Assembly (NCBI RefSeq): GCF_009753715.1
Contig: NZ_WQMS01000009.1
Location: 120,488 to 184,487, forward strand
DNA length: 64,000 bases
Source: Sphingomonas horti
GTDB lineage: Bacteria; Pseudomonadota; Alphaproteobacteria; Sphingomonadales; Sphingomonadaceae
Direction of reading: 5' to 3'
The number at the start of each line of letters is the position of its first letter. Position 1 is the stretch's first letter. The notes under the pieces were generated by a model, which saw only the letters and a program-made list of their open reading frames with translations, was not told the DNA's origin and made no database searches. Shown piece by piece: positions 51,832-60,201 of this stretch. The position numbers were made by a program, and so were the translations under genes.

Positions 51832-53607
51832 ATGGCGGATAACGGCCGAGCCCGGCAGGCAACGAGCGGAGTTGCCCATCCGCCCCGGCTGGCCGACCAC
51901 AGCGCCGACAAGCGGATGATCGTGCTGATGGCGATGGCGCTGGTCACCGGCACCGGCGGCGCGGCGGCCGCCTGGGTGCTGCTGAAGCTGATCGCGATCG
52001 TCACCAACCTGATCTGGTACCAGCGCCTGGCCGCCGAATCGCTGCCGATCGCGGCCGCGGCGACGGGTCCGCTGGTGCTGCTGGCGCCGGTGCTCGGCGC
52101 GCTCGCGATCGGGCTGATGGCGCGCTTCGGCTCCGACAAGATCCGCGGCCACGGCATCCCGGAGGCGCTTGAGGCGATCCTGTACGGCGAAAGCCGGCTG
52201 TCGCTGAAGGTCGCGCTGTTGAAGCCGATCTCGTCGGCGATCTCGATTGGCAGCGGCGGCCCGTTCGGCGCGGAAGGCCCGATCATCATGACCGGCGGCG
52301 CGATCGGATCGCTGTTCGCGCAGCAATTCCGGCTGACCGCGGCCGAACGCAAGACGCTGCTGGTCGCCGGCGCCGCGGCCGGCATGACCGCGATCTTCGG
52401 CGCGCCGCTGGCCGCGATCCTGCTCGCGGTCGAGGTGATGCTGTTCGAATGGAAGCCGCGCAGCTTCGTGCCGGTGGTGGCGAGCGTGCTGACCGCGCTC
52501 GCCTGGCGGCCGCTGCTGATCGGCTCCGGCCCGTTGTTCGGTTTCGCCGGGACACTGGGCGAAGCGGGCCCGACGCTGCTGATCGCCGCGGTGATGGGCT
52601 GCGTCGCGGGCGCGGTCGCGGCGCTGCTGTCGACGATGCTCTACCGGATCGAGGACGGCTTCCACCGGCTGCCGGTCCACTGGATGTGGTGGCCGGCGAT
52701 CGGCGCGGTCGCCGTCGGCATCGGCGGCCTGATCGAACCGCGCGTGCTGGGTGCCGGCTACAACAATATCCAGGACCTGCTCGATGGCCGGCTGCTGCTC
52801 GGCGCGATGGCGCTTTTGTTCGCGGCCAAGGCGATCGTCTGGCTGATCGCGCTGGGTTCGGGCACGTCGGGCGGCATCCTCGCCCCGCTCTTGATCATCG
52901 GCGGCGCGTTCGGCGGCATTCTGGGCCACTGGCTGCCCGGCGGCAGCGGCCCCTGGGCGATGATCGGCATGGCGGGCGTGATGAGCGCGTCGATGCGCGC
53001 GCCGCTGACCAGCGCGATCTTCACGGTCGAGCTGACCGGCCATTTCACTGCGCTTCCGGCCACGGTCGCCGCATCGGGCGCCGCCTTCGCAGTGGCGGTG
53101 CTGGTGCTGAAGCGCTCGATCCTGACCGAAAAGGTCTCGCGGCGCGGGCGCCACATCAGCCAGGAATACAGCATCGACCCGCTGGCGCTGGGGCTCGCGG
53201 GCGACCTGATGACGCCGAAGCCCGACACGCTGCCCGAGGAGATGACGATCGCCGAGGCGCTCCAATTCTTCGAAGCGGGCGCCCGGCACCGCAGCTATCC
53301 GGTGGTCGATTCCGCCGGGCGGCCGATCGGCCTCGCCTCACGCTCGGACGCGCTGCGCTGGAGCCAGGGAGAAGGCGAGCTCGATGCCACGATCGGCGAG
53401 CAATTGTCCGACCGCTCGCTGCCGGTCGCGACGCGGATGACCCCGGCCAATCAGGTCGCCAACCTGATGATCACCGAGAATATCGGCCGCATCTGCGTGA
53501 TCGATTCAAAAACCGGCAAGCTGCTGGGGATCGTCGCCCGCCGCGACCTGCTGCGTTCCCGCGCCGAGCATCTGCGCGCGGAGCGGGAGCGCTCGCCCCG
53601 CGCCTAG
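51832..53607 (+). CDS. ClC-family chloride channel/antiporter with C-terminal CBS domains
   Basis: 591 residues. Membrane part ~30-440 with the ClC selectivity loops: GHGIPEALEAIL, SIGSGGPFGAEGPIIMTGGA (the gating Glu is kept in GAEGP) and GTSGGILAPLLIIGGAFGG. Two cytoplasmic CBS motifs close the protein (AGDLMTPKPDTLPEEMTIAE; ATRMTPANQVANLMITEN). The ATG at 51832 follows GAGGACCGAG; the frame open to 51664 runs over the tRNA flank. It carries out chloride transport or Cl/H exchange at the inner membrane, possibly with nucleotide sensing through CBS. The stop overlaps the convergent ydbL-like gene by four bases. Confidence 0.92.
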   Translation: MADNGRARQATSGVAHPPRLADHSADKRMIVLMAMALVTGTGGAAAAWVLLKLIAIVTNLIWYQRLAAESLPIAAAATGPLVLLAPVLGALAIGLMARFGSDKIRGHGIPEALEAILYGESRLSLKVALLKPISSAISIGSGGPFGAEGPIIMTGGAIGSLFAQQFRLTAAERKTLLVAGAAAGMTAIFGAPLAAILLAVEVMLFEWKPRSFVPVVASVLTALAWRPLLIGSGPLFGFAGTLGEAGPTLLIAAVMGCVAGAVAALLSTMLYRIEDGFHRLPVHWMWWPAIGAVAVGIGGLIEPRVLGAGYNNIQDLLDGRLLLGAMALLFAAKAIVWLIALGSGTSGGILAPLLIIGGAFGGILGHWLPGGSGPWAMIGMAGVMSASMRAPLTSAIFTVELTGHFTALPATVAASGAAFAVAVLVLKRSILTEKVSRRGRHISQEYSIDPLALGLAGDLMTPKPDTLPEEMTIAEALQFFEAGARHRSYPVVDSAGRPIGLASRSDALRWSQGEGELDATIGEQLSDRSLPVATRMTPANQVANLMITENIGRICVIDSKTGKLLGIVARRDLLRSRAEHLRAERERSPRA

Positions 53608-53981
53608 GGGCAGTTGGCCGGCTTGGGCGCCGGATCGCCCGCGCCGCGCACCGCCCAGCCGCCGCCCAGATTATAGGCTTGGCCGACGCCGACCCGCTGC
53701 ATCGCCTGGCAGGCGGTGGCTGCCGCGATCGCCTCGACGGCGACGCCGCGCTCCGCCGCGCGGCTGGTGTAGAGCGCGCGCCGCTTGATGTTGATCTGCT
53801 CGACCTCGGCCTTGACTGCGTCGGAGACCTGGCCGCGCACGCCCAGATAGCCGTCCGCGCGCTCGCCGACCTGGCCGGCCGCGACCGCGGCGCTGACGCC
53901 GCCCTGGGCCCATGCCGCGCCGGCGAGGCCCAGCAGGGCGACGCCGGCGGCGCCGAGGATCAGTTTGCCACGTCTGGTCAT
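53604..53981 (-). CDS. ydbL: YdbL family protein (DUF1318)
   Basis: 125 residues with a signal peptide (LILGAAGVALLGLAGAAWAQ). Mature core ADGYLGVRGQVSDAVKAEVE, QINIKRRALYTSRAAERGVA and VEAIAAATACQAMQRVGVGQ is the DUF1318 pattern. In Escherichia coli YdbL is the periplasmic accessory of the YdbH-YnbE intermembrane bridge that moves phospholipid to the outer membrane. The gene is the last of the ydbH-ynbE-ydbL operon here and overlaps the ynbE stop by four bases. Confidence 0.88.
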   Translation of the reverse strand: MTRRGKLILGAAGVALLGLAGAAWAQGGVSAAVAAGQVGERADGYLGVRGQVSDAVKAEVEQINIKRRALYTSRAAERGVAVEAIAAATACQAMQRVGVGQAYNLGGGWAVRGAGDPAPKPANCP

Positions 53982-54160
53982 TTCGGAAACAACTCCGGGT
54001 TATTCTCGATGATATCCTGCGCGTCGCGCTGGAGCTTCACGAGCACTTCCTGTTTCACGTTGACGTTCAGGTTGATCTCGATCGGCTTGTCCGGCGCAGT
54101 CACCTGCACGCAGCCGGCCGCTCCGACCAGGATCGCAAGAGGCGCTGTCCACCGCATCAT
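53978..54160 (-). CDS. ynbE: YnbE family outer-membrane lipoprotein
   Basis: 60 residues from the ATG at 54160, matching the size of the enterobacterial protein; an ATG at 54208 overlapping the ydbH stop would add 16 residues and also deserves thought. Lipoprotein signal RWTAPLAILVGAAGC, then VTAPDKPIEINLNVNVKQEV followed by a short acidic helix ending NPELFPK. YnbE stacks beta strands onto YdbH at the outer membrane to complete the lipid bridge. Located between ydbH and ydbL in the conserved order. Confidence 0.86.
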   Translation of the reverse strand: MMRWTAPLAILVGAAGCVQVTAPDKPIEINLNVNVKQEVLVKLQRDAQDIIENNPELFPK

Positions 54161-54204
54161 CCGATGGCTCGCACCCCCTGTCCCGCACGTCAACTCATGT
54201 CTGT

Positions 54205-57200
54205 TCATCGCTTATTCTCGCTGTCGGAAGGCTGAACCGGCGGTTTTTCCGCCTGAAAGGCGGGCCCCAGCTGATCCTGGATCAACAGGCTGGGATCGGA
54301 GAAGCTCCGCGCGCTGGCGATCAGGCCCCGGAATGGCGCGCGAATGCGGATGTTGAAGATGAAGGGCAGCTGTTGCAGCTGCTGCGCGAGCTGGCCGCCG
54401 ACACGCGCGATCAGCCCGGTCGCGACCGGCTTGATGGTGCCGCGGCTGACCCCGTTGAAGCGGATTTCGCTGACCATCTCGCCGTCCAGCTTGCCGTTCA
54501 GATCGATGCGCATCGTCTGGTAGGCGATCGATTTCAGCGCATCGAACGCGATCCCGCCCCAGATGCCGAGATCGGCGTTCGATACCTGGCCGACATAGGC
54601 CAGCGTGCCGCCGGGCGCGCGCGAGATCAGCGAGCCGTCGACGATGCGGCCGCCATTCCGGTCGAAGATCATCGGCAACGTGCCGTCGAACGTACCGGTC
54701 GCGCTGATATTGTCGAACTCCAGCTTGTTGATCAGCCTCGCCGCGTCGAGGCCGGCAATGTCGAAGGTCAGATGCCGCGCGGCTTCCTCCGAAAAATCGA
54801 GCACGGTCGGGCGCAGCGTCAGCGTGCCGCCTGCGAGCGGCCAGCGGGCGCTGTCGACGGCGACCTTCAGCTCCGGCAGCAGCCGGTATTGCACCACGCC
54901 GTCCTCGACCTCGATGCCGGGATTGACGGTGGCGACGGTCAGAAGCTGATCGGGCGCGGTGACGAGGCCGAGCAGGTCGGTGAAGCGGATGTCGGTGCGA
55001 ACTCCGGTCGCCGGCCCGAACGGCGCCGCGAGCGAGTCGGCGGCGACGTGGAACAGGCCGGTGCTGGTCACGCCCGCATCAGTCCAGGCGATGCGGCCGC
55101 TGCCGCTGAGCGTCCCGTTCACATTGGCGACGACGCCGAGCGTCAAGCGGGTCAGCCGTTCGGGCTGCAGACCGGGCCCGAAGCGGATGCCGGCGACGTC
55201 GATTCCGGCGTGGCCGGCGCCGCGGCCGAGGTCGTGGCGGAGGTCGACGGTGGCGACGGCCGTCCCGCTCTGCGGTTCGCGCAGCGTGCCGCTCGCGGTC
55301 AGCGCGTTGCTGCGGATGCGGAGCGCCACGTCGCGCGAGACCAGCGGGTTGAAGCGGGCGGGGTCCGCCTGGTCGGAAAGCGTCAGCCTGCCCGAGACGG
55401 CCAGCCCGCCTTCGGCGAAGCGCCACTCCCCGGCCGCATCGCTGACGATCAACGGCACTTTCCCGATCCGCCCGGCCGCACCGGCGAAACGGCCGCCGAT
55501 GCCTCTGCCGGGCGCGCCGCTCAGCTCGGCCACGTCGAGGCGGCTGACGGCATCACCGGAGCCCAGCCGCGCGGCGAGGCCGGCGATGCGGAAGCCGGAG
55601 CCGTCGAAGCGGGCCCGATCGGCCGCAAGCATGACCGGGCTCTGCCCCAGCGTCCCGTGCAGCCGCGGCGTCTCGATCGTGCCCGCGACACGGCCGTTCG
55701 CGACCAGCGCCTGGCCCGCTGGGCACAGGCGGAGCCGCGCCGGCTGAAGCTTCAGGCCGCTGACGGCAAGGCTGTCGAAGGTGAGCGGCGCGCAGGCCGG
55801 ATTGAGCAGGAGGCCGCCCGGGCCCACCCGTCCCTGGAGCGGCAGCGCCGCGCCTTCGATGCGGCCGCCTGCCAATGGCCCGCTGAGCTTCAGCACGGTG
55901 GCGAACCGCCCATTGTCGAAGCGCACCGGCGCGACCGCGATCCGTGCCCCGCCGGCTTCGAACGGCGCCATCTGCGCAACGCCGGAAATCGGCGCGCCGG
56001 GTGCGCTCTGATGCAGTTCGGCGAGGATGTTCGGCAGCCCTTCGCCGGTGAGGGCAAGCTGGCCATCGACCTGCAGCGCACCGGCGCCGGGCCAGACCAG
56101 CCGCGCGCCCTCACCCCCCGAAAAGCGGAGCCGGGCGCCGCCGCCGGTCAGCTCGGCCGAGGCGATCCGCACCGACCCGGCGCCGCCGCGCGTCGCGAGG
56201 CTGAGACTGGCATGAAGATCGGACGCGCGCCCCGCTACGGCGGCCATGCGCGCCAGCGCGCGGGCAAGCGGCTCGACCGGGGTGCCGGCGACACTGTCTG
56301 CAAAGCCGTCCAGCCGCGGCGCCTGCGCGAACGCGACATTGTCGGCGGTCAGGCCGCCATCGAACCGGATGCTGGTCGCCACGGCGCCGGGATTTTCGTC
56401 GAGCCGCTCCGCCCGTCCGGCTTCGACGGCATAGCGTCCGCCGAGTTCCGCATGCGGCGTGCGCGCAGGCGGACCGGCTATTCCCAGCCCGACCAGCCGC
56501 AGCGATCCGGCCGTGCGCGCCGCGTCGCCGGCAAAGTCGATCTGGCCGCGCGCGCCATCGGCCGACCAGCCGGCGGCGCTGGCCTCGCCCGACGCCAGCT
56601 TCGCCTGCCCGCGCCAGCCGTCGAGCCCCGGGCGAAGCGTCGCGTCGATCGTGCTGGAAATCGCCGCAACCCGCACGTCGCCGCACGCAAGCGCCTGCGC
56701 GTTCGCGGGTCCGGTGAAATTCGGCTGCGCCGCGTGCGTGGTGACGTTCCCCTGGAGCGCAAGGCCGGTCAGCGTGCAGCCGCCCAGGTCCAGCGCCGGC
56801 GCGGTCGCGGCATAGCGGCCGACAAAGTCATTGGCTAAATTGCCGCGGCCGTCGATCCGCAGGCCGACGGGCCCCGCGGGCGTGTCGAGCGCCAGCCGCG
56901 CGTCATCCAGCGCGACGCGCAGATCGGGCAGGCGGAACGGCGCGCCGCTGGGTGCCGGCAGCAATTTGTCGACGCTGCCCAGCCGCAGCCGTCCGCCGAC
57001 CAGCCGGCCGCGCAGCCGGACGCCGCCGGCGCGGATTTCGTGGACCTCGGGCGCGCCGAAGGTCGGCACCAGGTCGACTTCGACCCAATCGGCAGTGAGA
57101 TCGGGCGACTGGCGGTCGCCGATGCTGACGCCTTCCAGCCGCTGGGTGCGCACGCCGATCCGCTTCACCTCATAGCGCGCCGGCACGCCGCGCCGGGCAA

Positions 57201-57354
57201 GCTCGCGGTCGATCAGGTCGGTCGCGATCGGCTTGCGCGCGAGCCACAGGCCGAGCAGCGTCAGCGCCACGAACGCCAGCAGCGCGATCAGGATCGTGCG
57301 CCCGCGCCGCCGCCGTTCCTCGGCGACCGGCATCTCCGGATCCGCCCCGGCCAT
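54205..57354 (-). CDS. ydbH: YdbH family AsmA-like intermembrane bridge protein
   Basis: 1049 residues. One N-terminal membrane anchor (ILIALLAFVALTLLGLWLAR, ~21-41), then a very long periplasmic beta-groove of repeated short strands, ending in QQLQQLPFIFNIRIRAPFRG followed by LIASARSFSDPSLLIQDQLG. That C-terminal RAPFRGL block and the order ydbH-ynbE-ydbL identify it. It bridges inner and outer membranes for phospholipid transport, related to TamB and YhdP. The ATG at 57354 is used; a GTG one codon upstream is equivalent. It is divergent from radC, 48 bases away. Confidence 0.9.
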   Translation of the reverse strand: MAGADPEMPVAEERRRRGRTILIALLAFVALTLLGLWLARKPIATDLIDRELARRGVPARYEVKRIGVRTQRLEGVSIGDRQSPDLTADWVEVDLVPTFGAPEVHEIRAGGVRLRGRLVGGRLRLGSVDKLLPAPSGAPFRLPDLRVALDDARLALDTPAGPVGLRIDGRGNLANDFVGRYAATAPALDLGGCTLTGLALQGNVTTHAAQPNFTGPANAQALACGDVRVAAISSTIDATLRPGLDGWRGQAKLASGEASAAGWSADGARGQIDFAGDAARTAGSLRLVGLGIAGPPARTPHAELGGRYAVEAGRAERLDENPGAVATSIRFDGGLTADNVAFAQAPRLDGFADSVAGTPVEPLARALARMAAVAGRASDLHASLSLATRGGAGSVRIASAELTGGGARLRFSGGEGARLVWPGAGALQVDGQLALTGEGLPNILAELHQSAPGAPISGVAQMAPFEAGGARIAVAPVRFDNGRFATVLKLSGPLAGGRIEGAALPLQGRVGPGGLLLNPACAPLTFDSLAVSGLKLQPARLRLCPAGQALVANGRVAGTIETPRLHGTLGQSPVMLAADRARFDGSGFRIAGLAARLGSGDAVSRLDVAELSGAPGRGIGGRFAGAAGRIGKVPLIVSDAAGEWRFAEGGLAVSGRLTLSDQADPARFNPLVSRDVALRIRSNALTASGTLREPQSGTAVATVDLRHDLGRGAGHAGIDVAGIRFGPGLQPERLTRLTLGVVANVNGTLSGSGRIAWTDAGVTSTGLFHVAADSLAAPFGPATGVRTDIRFTDLLGLVTAPDQLLTVATVNPGIEVEDGVVQYRLLPELKVAVDSARWPLAGGTLTLRPTVLDFSEEAARHLTFDIAGLDAARLINKLEFDNISATGTFDGTLPMIFDRNGGRIVDGSLISRAPGGTLAYVGQVSNADLGIWGGIAFDALKSIAYQTMRIDLNGKLDGEMVSEIRFNGVSRGTIKPVATGLIARVGGQLAQQLQQLPFIFNIRIRAPFRGLIASARSFSDPSLLIQDQLGPAFQAEKPPVQPSDSENKR

Positions 57355-57402
57355 CACTTCAGCATTTGCCCCAAGGCGACCGCCCGCTTAAGTCTGGCCG
57401 CC

Positions 57403-58080
57403 ATGACGGGGGAAGATGAGGGGGCCGGCCACCGCGCGCGGCTGCGCGAGCGGCTGCTGCGCGGCGGCCCCGACGCGCTGCTCGACCACGAGATCGTCGA
57501 ATATCTGCTCGCTCTCGTCATTCCGCGCCGCGATACCAAATCGCTTGCGAAACGCTTGCTGAACGAATTCGGTGGCATCGGCGGATTGTTCGCCGCGGAT
57601 GCCGAGGCGATCGAGAGGGCCGGCTTCAGCGAAACGGCGGTGGCGTCCTTGAAGATCGTCAACGCCGCTGCTCTCCGGCTTTTGGCGGCGAAGATCAAGG
57701 CGCGGCCGATCCTGAACAGCTGGGACGCGCTGCTCGACTATCTGCGCGCGGACTTGGCGCACCTGGGCGTCGAGCGGGTGCGGGTACTGTTCCTGAACGC
57801 GAAGAACATGCTGATCCGCGACGAGCTGATGAGCGAAGGATCGACCAGCGAGGCGGCGATGTACGCGCGCGAAGTGATCCGTCGCGCGATCGACCTGCAC
57901 GCCTCCAGCCTGATCCTGGTCCATAATCATCCGAGCGGCGACCCTGCGCCCTCGCGCCAGGACATCGCGGTGACGCGCGACATCGTCGAGGCCGGCAAGC
58001 GCCTCGGCATCCAGGTGCACGACCATGTCATCATCGGCGCCGACGGCCACACCAGCATGCGCGCGATGGGGCTGTTGTGA
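57403..58080 (+). CDS. radC: RadC family JAB-domain protein
   Basis: 225 residues. N-terminal helix-hairpin-helix part (HEIVEYLLALVIPRRDTKSL, LNEFGGIGGLFAAD), then a JAB metal-binding domain with the conserved LMSEGSTSEAAMYAREVIRR and metal motif LVHNHPSGDPAPSRQD (H-x-H-x7-S-x2-D). Despite its name, a DNA-repair role is weakly supported; JAMM domains usually cut isopeptide or related bonds. The ATG at 57403 gives the usual length. The stop codon is followed at once by a family B repeat. Confidence 0.93.
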   Translation: MTGEDEGAGHRARLRERLLRGGPDALLDHEIVEYLLALVIPRRDTKSLAKRLLNEFGGIGGLFAADAEAIERAGFSETAVASLKIVNAAALRLLAAKIKARPILNSWDALLDYLRADLAHLGVERVRVLFLNAKNMLIRDELMSEGSTSEAAMYAREVIRRAIDLHASSLILVHNHPSGDPAPSRQDIAVTRDIVEAGKRLGIQVHDHVIIGADGHTSMRAMGLL

Positions 58081-58085
58081 CTGAG

Positions 58086-58167
58086 CGTCACCCCGGCCTC
58101 GAGCCGGGGCCTACCTTCCTTGCCGAGCGGGGCAGAAGGTGGGTCCCGGGTCGAGCCCGGGATGACG
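58086..58167. repeat. Palindromic repeat, family B
   Basis: CGTCACCCCGGCCTCGA at 58086-58102 pairs with TCGAGCCCGGGATGACG at 58151-58167, with one or two mismatches; the inner part also pairs (GAGCCGGGGCC). It lies in the gap between the convergent radC and the small gene at 58171-58410, starting five bases after radC's stop. Confidence 0.88.
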
Positions 58168-58170
58168 ACG

Positions 58171-58410
58171 CTATGTCAGGTTGCCGCCGCCGCTGGGCGG
58201 ATCGTCGTCGAAATCCTCCCCGGGGTTGCCGCCGCCCGCGCCGGCGCCCGATCCGCGCACTTCGCCATTGTCCGCGATGAACGGCCGCTTGCCGCGGTCG
58301 CGCTGCTCCTTTTCGGGCGAGCGCGGCTGCTCCCGATCCATCGTGTCCGATGGCCGCGCGGCGTCGCCCGGCAACTGGTGCTCGGTCGAGATGTTGCGGT
58401 TTCCGGTCAT
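58171..58410 (-). CDS. Small hydrophilic protein next to hemerythrin gene
   Basis: 79 residues of polar, low-complexity sequence with Gly/Asp-rich C-terminus (GSGAGAGGGNPGEDFDDDPP) and basic middle (REQPRSPEKEQRDRGKRPF). The ATG overlaps the stop of the hemerythrin gene (ATGA), so it is translated from the same stress-induced message. No family recognised. Probably intrinsically disordered. Confidence 0.65.
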   Translation of the reverse strand: MTGNRNISTEHQLPGDAARPSDTMDREQPRSPEKEQRDRGKRPFIADNGEVRGSGAGAGGGNPGEDFDDDPPSGGGNLT

Positions 58411-59015
58411 GCGAGCTTGAACCCTTCCTTGTTCATTGCCGCCGTCAGCGCCTTGTTCTGCTCCGGGCTCAGCTTCGCCTTCAGCTTGGGGAAGATCGTG
58501 TCTTCCTCCTCGCGCACATGCTCCTCGACCGCGCGGCGGAACTCGCCGACCTTCGTCATGAAGGCAGGCGAGTCCTTGGGCATGTTGTCGAGGTCGTAGA
58601 GGAACTGCTTCACATAGCCGTGATCGTGGTTGAGGTGATCGGCTTCCTCGGTCTGGCCGGCATCGCGAAGCGCCGGATAGACCGCGTTCTCCTCCTCGAT
58701 CGCGTGCTTGGCGAGCGCATGCTTCAGCTGCATCAGCAGCATCGAGCGCTTCGTCGTGTTCTTGTCGGTGGTCGCCTGCATCGCGTCGAACAGCTTAAGC
58801 GTCGCCTGGTGCTCGGCGGCGAGTGCCTCGTCCCAGTCGCCGGCAAGCATGGTCGGCGCCTGCACCGCGGCCTTGCGGCCCAGATTGGCCATCAGTCCGA
58901 CCGCAACGCCTGCCGCCGCCGCGCCGATCAGCGCACCGGTCGACCCGCTGCTCTTGCCGTTCTCGCCGCCCTTCGAACGGGAACGGGTCGACTTGGAGGC
59001 TGCTTCGGTCGCCAT
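58407..59015 (-). CDS. Hemerythrin HHE domain protein
   Basis: 202 residues. A basic low-complexity N-terminus, a short Gly/Ala membrane-like segment (GALIGAAAAGVAVGLMANLG), then a four-helix hemerythrin-type domain with His/Glu ligands in LAAEHQATLKLFDAM, HALAKHAIEEENAVYPALRD, LNHDHGYVKQFLYDLDNM and AVEEHVREEEDTIFPKLKAK. Such proteins bind a di-iron centre and are linked to oxygen or peroxide and nitric-oxide responses. An EcfG-type promoter (59052-59076) lies 37 bases upstream, pointing to general-stress control. GGGAGATGATCA precedes the ATG. Confidence 0.88.
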   Translation of the reverse strand: MATEAASKSTRSRSKGGENGKSSGSTGALIGAAAAGVAVGLMANLGRKAAVQAPTMLAGDWDEALAAEHQATLKLFDAMQATTDKNTTKRSMLLMQLKHALAKHAIEEENAVYPALRDAGQTEEADHLNHDHGYVKQFLYDLDNMPKDSPAFMTKVGEFRRAVEEHVREEEDTIFPKLKAKLSPEQNKALTAAMNKEGFKLA

Positions 59016-59051
59016 TGATCATCTCCCTCACGCTTGAGTCTTGCCGAACAG

Positions 59052-59076
59052 AACCCTTCGCGCGGGCCGTCGTTCC
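59052..59076 (-). promoter_or_regulatory. EcfG-type general stress promoter
   Basis: On the minus strand GGAAC (59076-59072) is followed after 17 bases by GTT (59054-59052), the GGAAC-N17-GTT pattern of the alphaproteobacterial general stress sigma factor EcfG. It stands 37 bases upstream of the hemerythrin start codon, facing it. Confidence 0.68.
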
Positions 59077-59082
59077 AAGGCG

Positions 59083-60066
59083 GGACCGGCGAACGACCCT
59101 CGCCGGAATCTCGGTGATATAGCCGGTCACCAATCGCGCCGGCGTGATATCGAACGCCGGATTGCGCACAGGCGATTCCGTCACCTTCACGGTCGCCACC
59201 TCGCCGCCAGCAGCGGGCCCGGTGATCCACGCAAGCTCGTCGCCGCTCCGGTCCTCGATCGGCACCTGGTCGCCAGAGCCTAGGCTGCGGTCGATCGTGG
59301 TGTAGGGAAGCGCGACGTAAAAGGGGACGCCGTTGTCGCGCGCGGCGAGCGCCTTCAGATAGCTGCCGATCTTGTTGCACACATCGCATTGGCGGTGACG
59401 CGGTCAGTGCAGACCATCACCAGATCCACCTCGCCGCGCTGCATCAGCAAACCGCCGACATTGTCCGCGATCACGCTGTGCGGCACGCCGTGGCCGCGCA
59501 GCTCAAGCGCAGTGAGCAGCGCGCCCTGGTTGCGCGGCCGCGTCCCGTCCACCCAGACATGGAGCGGCATCCCCTTGTCGTGCGCCATGTAGATCGGCGC
59601 GGTCGCCGTCCCATAGTCGACCGTCGCCAGCCAGCCGGGATTGCAGTGGGTCAGGATGTTGAGCGGGCGGTCAGGATGGTGGGCGTGCAGTTCCTCCAGC
59701 AGGCCCAGCCCGTGCTCCCCGATTGCGCGATTGAGCGCGACATGCCCGTCGCAGATCGCGTCGGCGCGCGCGAACGCCGCCGCGGCGCGTTCGGCCACCG
59801 GGAGGTTGCGGATATGGTCGCGCACCTGATCGAGCGCCCAGCGCAGATTGACCGCGGTCGGCCGGGTCGCGAGCAACTGCGCATGGGCAGCGACCGCGCC
59901 GATCAGCGGCGCGCCCCGCGTCCACATCTCCCGGATCGCCCGCGCGGCCATGTCGGCGGAGCTGAGCTCGACCCATTCGACAGCCCAGGGGAGCTTGCGC
60001 TCGTCGAGGATGCGCACGCCATTTTCCGTCCGAGCGATCGAGCGGACCCAGGGGAGGGACGATGCG
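59083..60066 (-). pseudogene. mtnA: Decayed methylthioribose-1-phosphate isomerase gene
   Basis: Two frames together give most of MtnA, the methionine-salvage isomerase of 5-methylthioribose 1-phosphate. Frame 1 (VRILDERKLPWAVEWVELSS, MWTRGAPLIGAVAAHAQLL, LNILTHCNPGWLATVDYGTA, VIADNVGGLLMQRGEVDLVM, VCTDRVTAN) breaks at about 59387; frame 2 resumes with VCNKIGSYLKALAARDNGVP and FYVALPYTTIDRSLGSGDQV. The conserved TANGDVCNKIG has lost a single G. The N-terminus has no ATG and runs into repeat DNA upstream (60061-60200), and the C-terminus ends early in NPAFDITPARLVTGYITEIP. Either true decay or, for the single-base gap, a sequencing error; the missing start makes decay more likely. Confidence 0.8.
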
Positions 60067-60200
60067 AAGCATGTTGGGAGAGGCGCCGAGCCAGGCGGAG
60101 TGCGGCTGCGAAGCAGCCGTTGGACGGTACGAAGGTGCTTCCGCCCGGCCCTCCACCACCGGCTTCGCCGGCGCGGCCTCCCGAGCGAGATCGGGGAGGA
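60061..60200. repeat. GC-rich palindromic repeat region between mtnA remnant and hydrolase
   Basis: Contains inverted pairs GGCTGCGAAGCAGCC (60103-60117) and CCGGCTTCGCCGGCGCGG (60168-60185), and pieces such as CGATGCGAAGCATGTTGGGA. No gene is supported in it. It replaces the expected start of mtnA and ends one base before the hydrolase stop codon region. Confidence 0.65.
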
Positions 60201-60201
60201 C

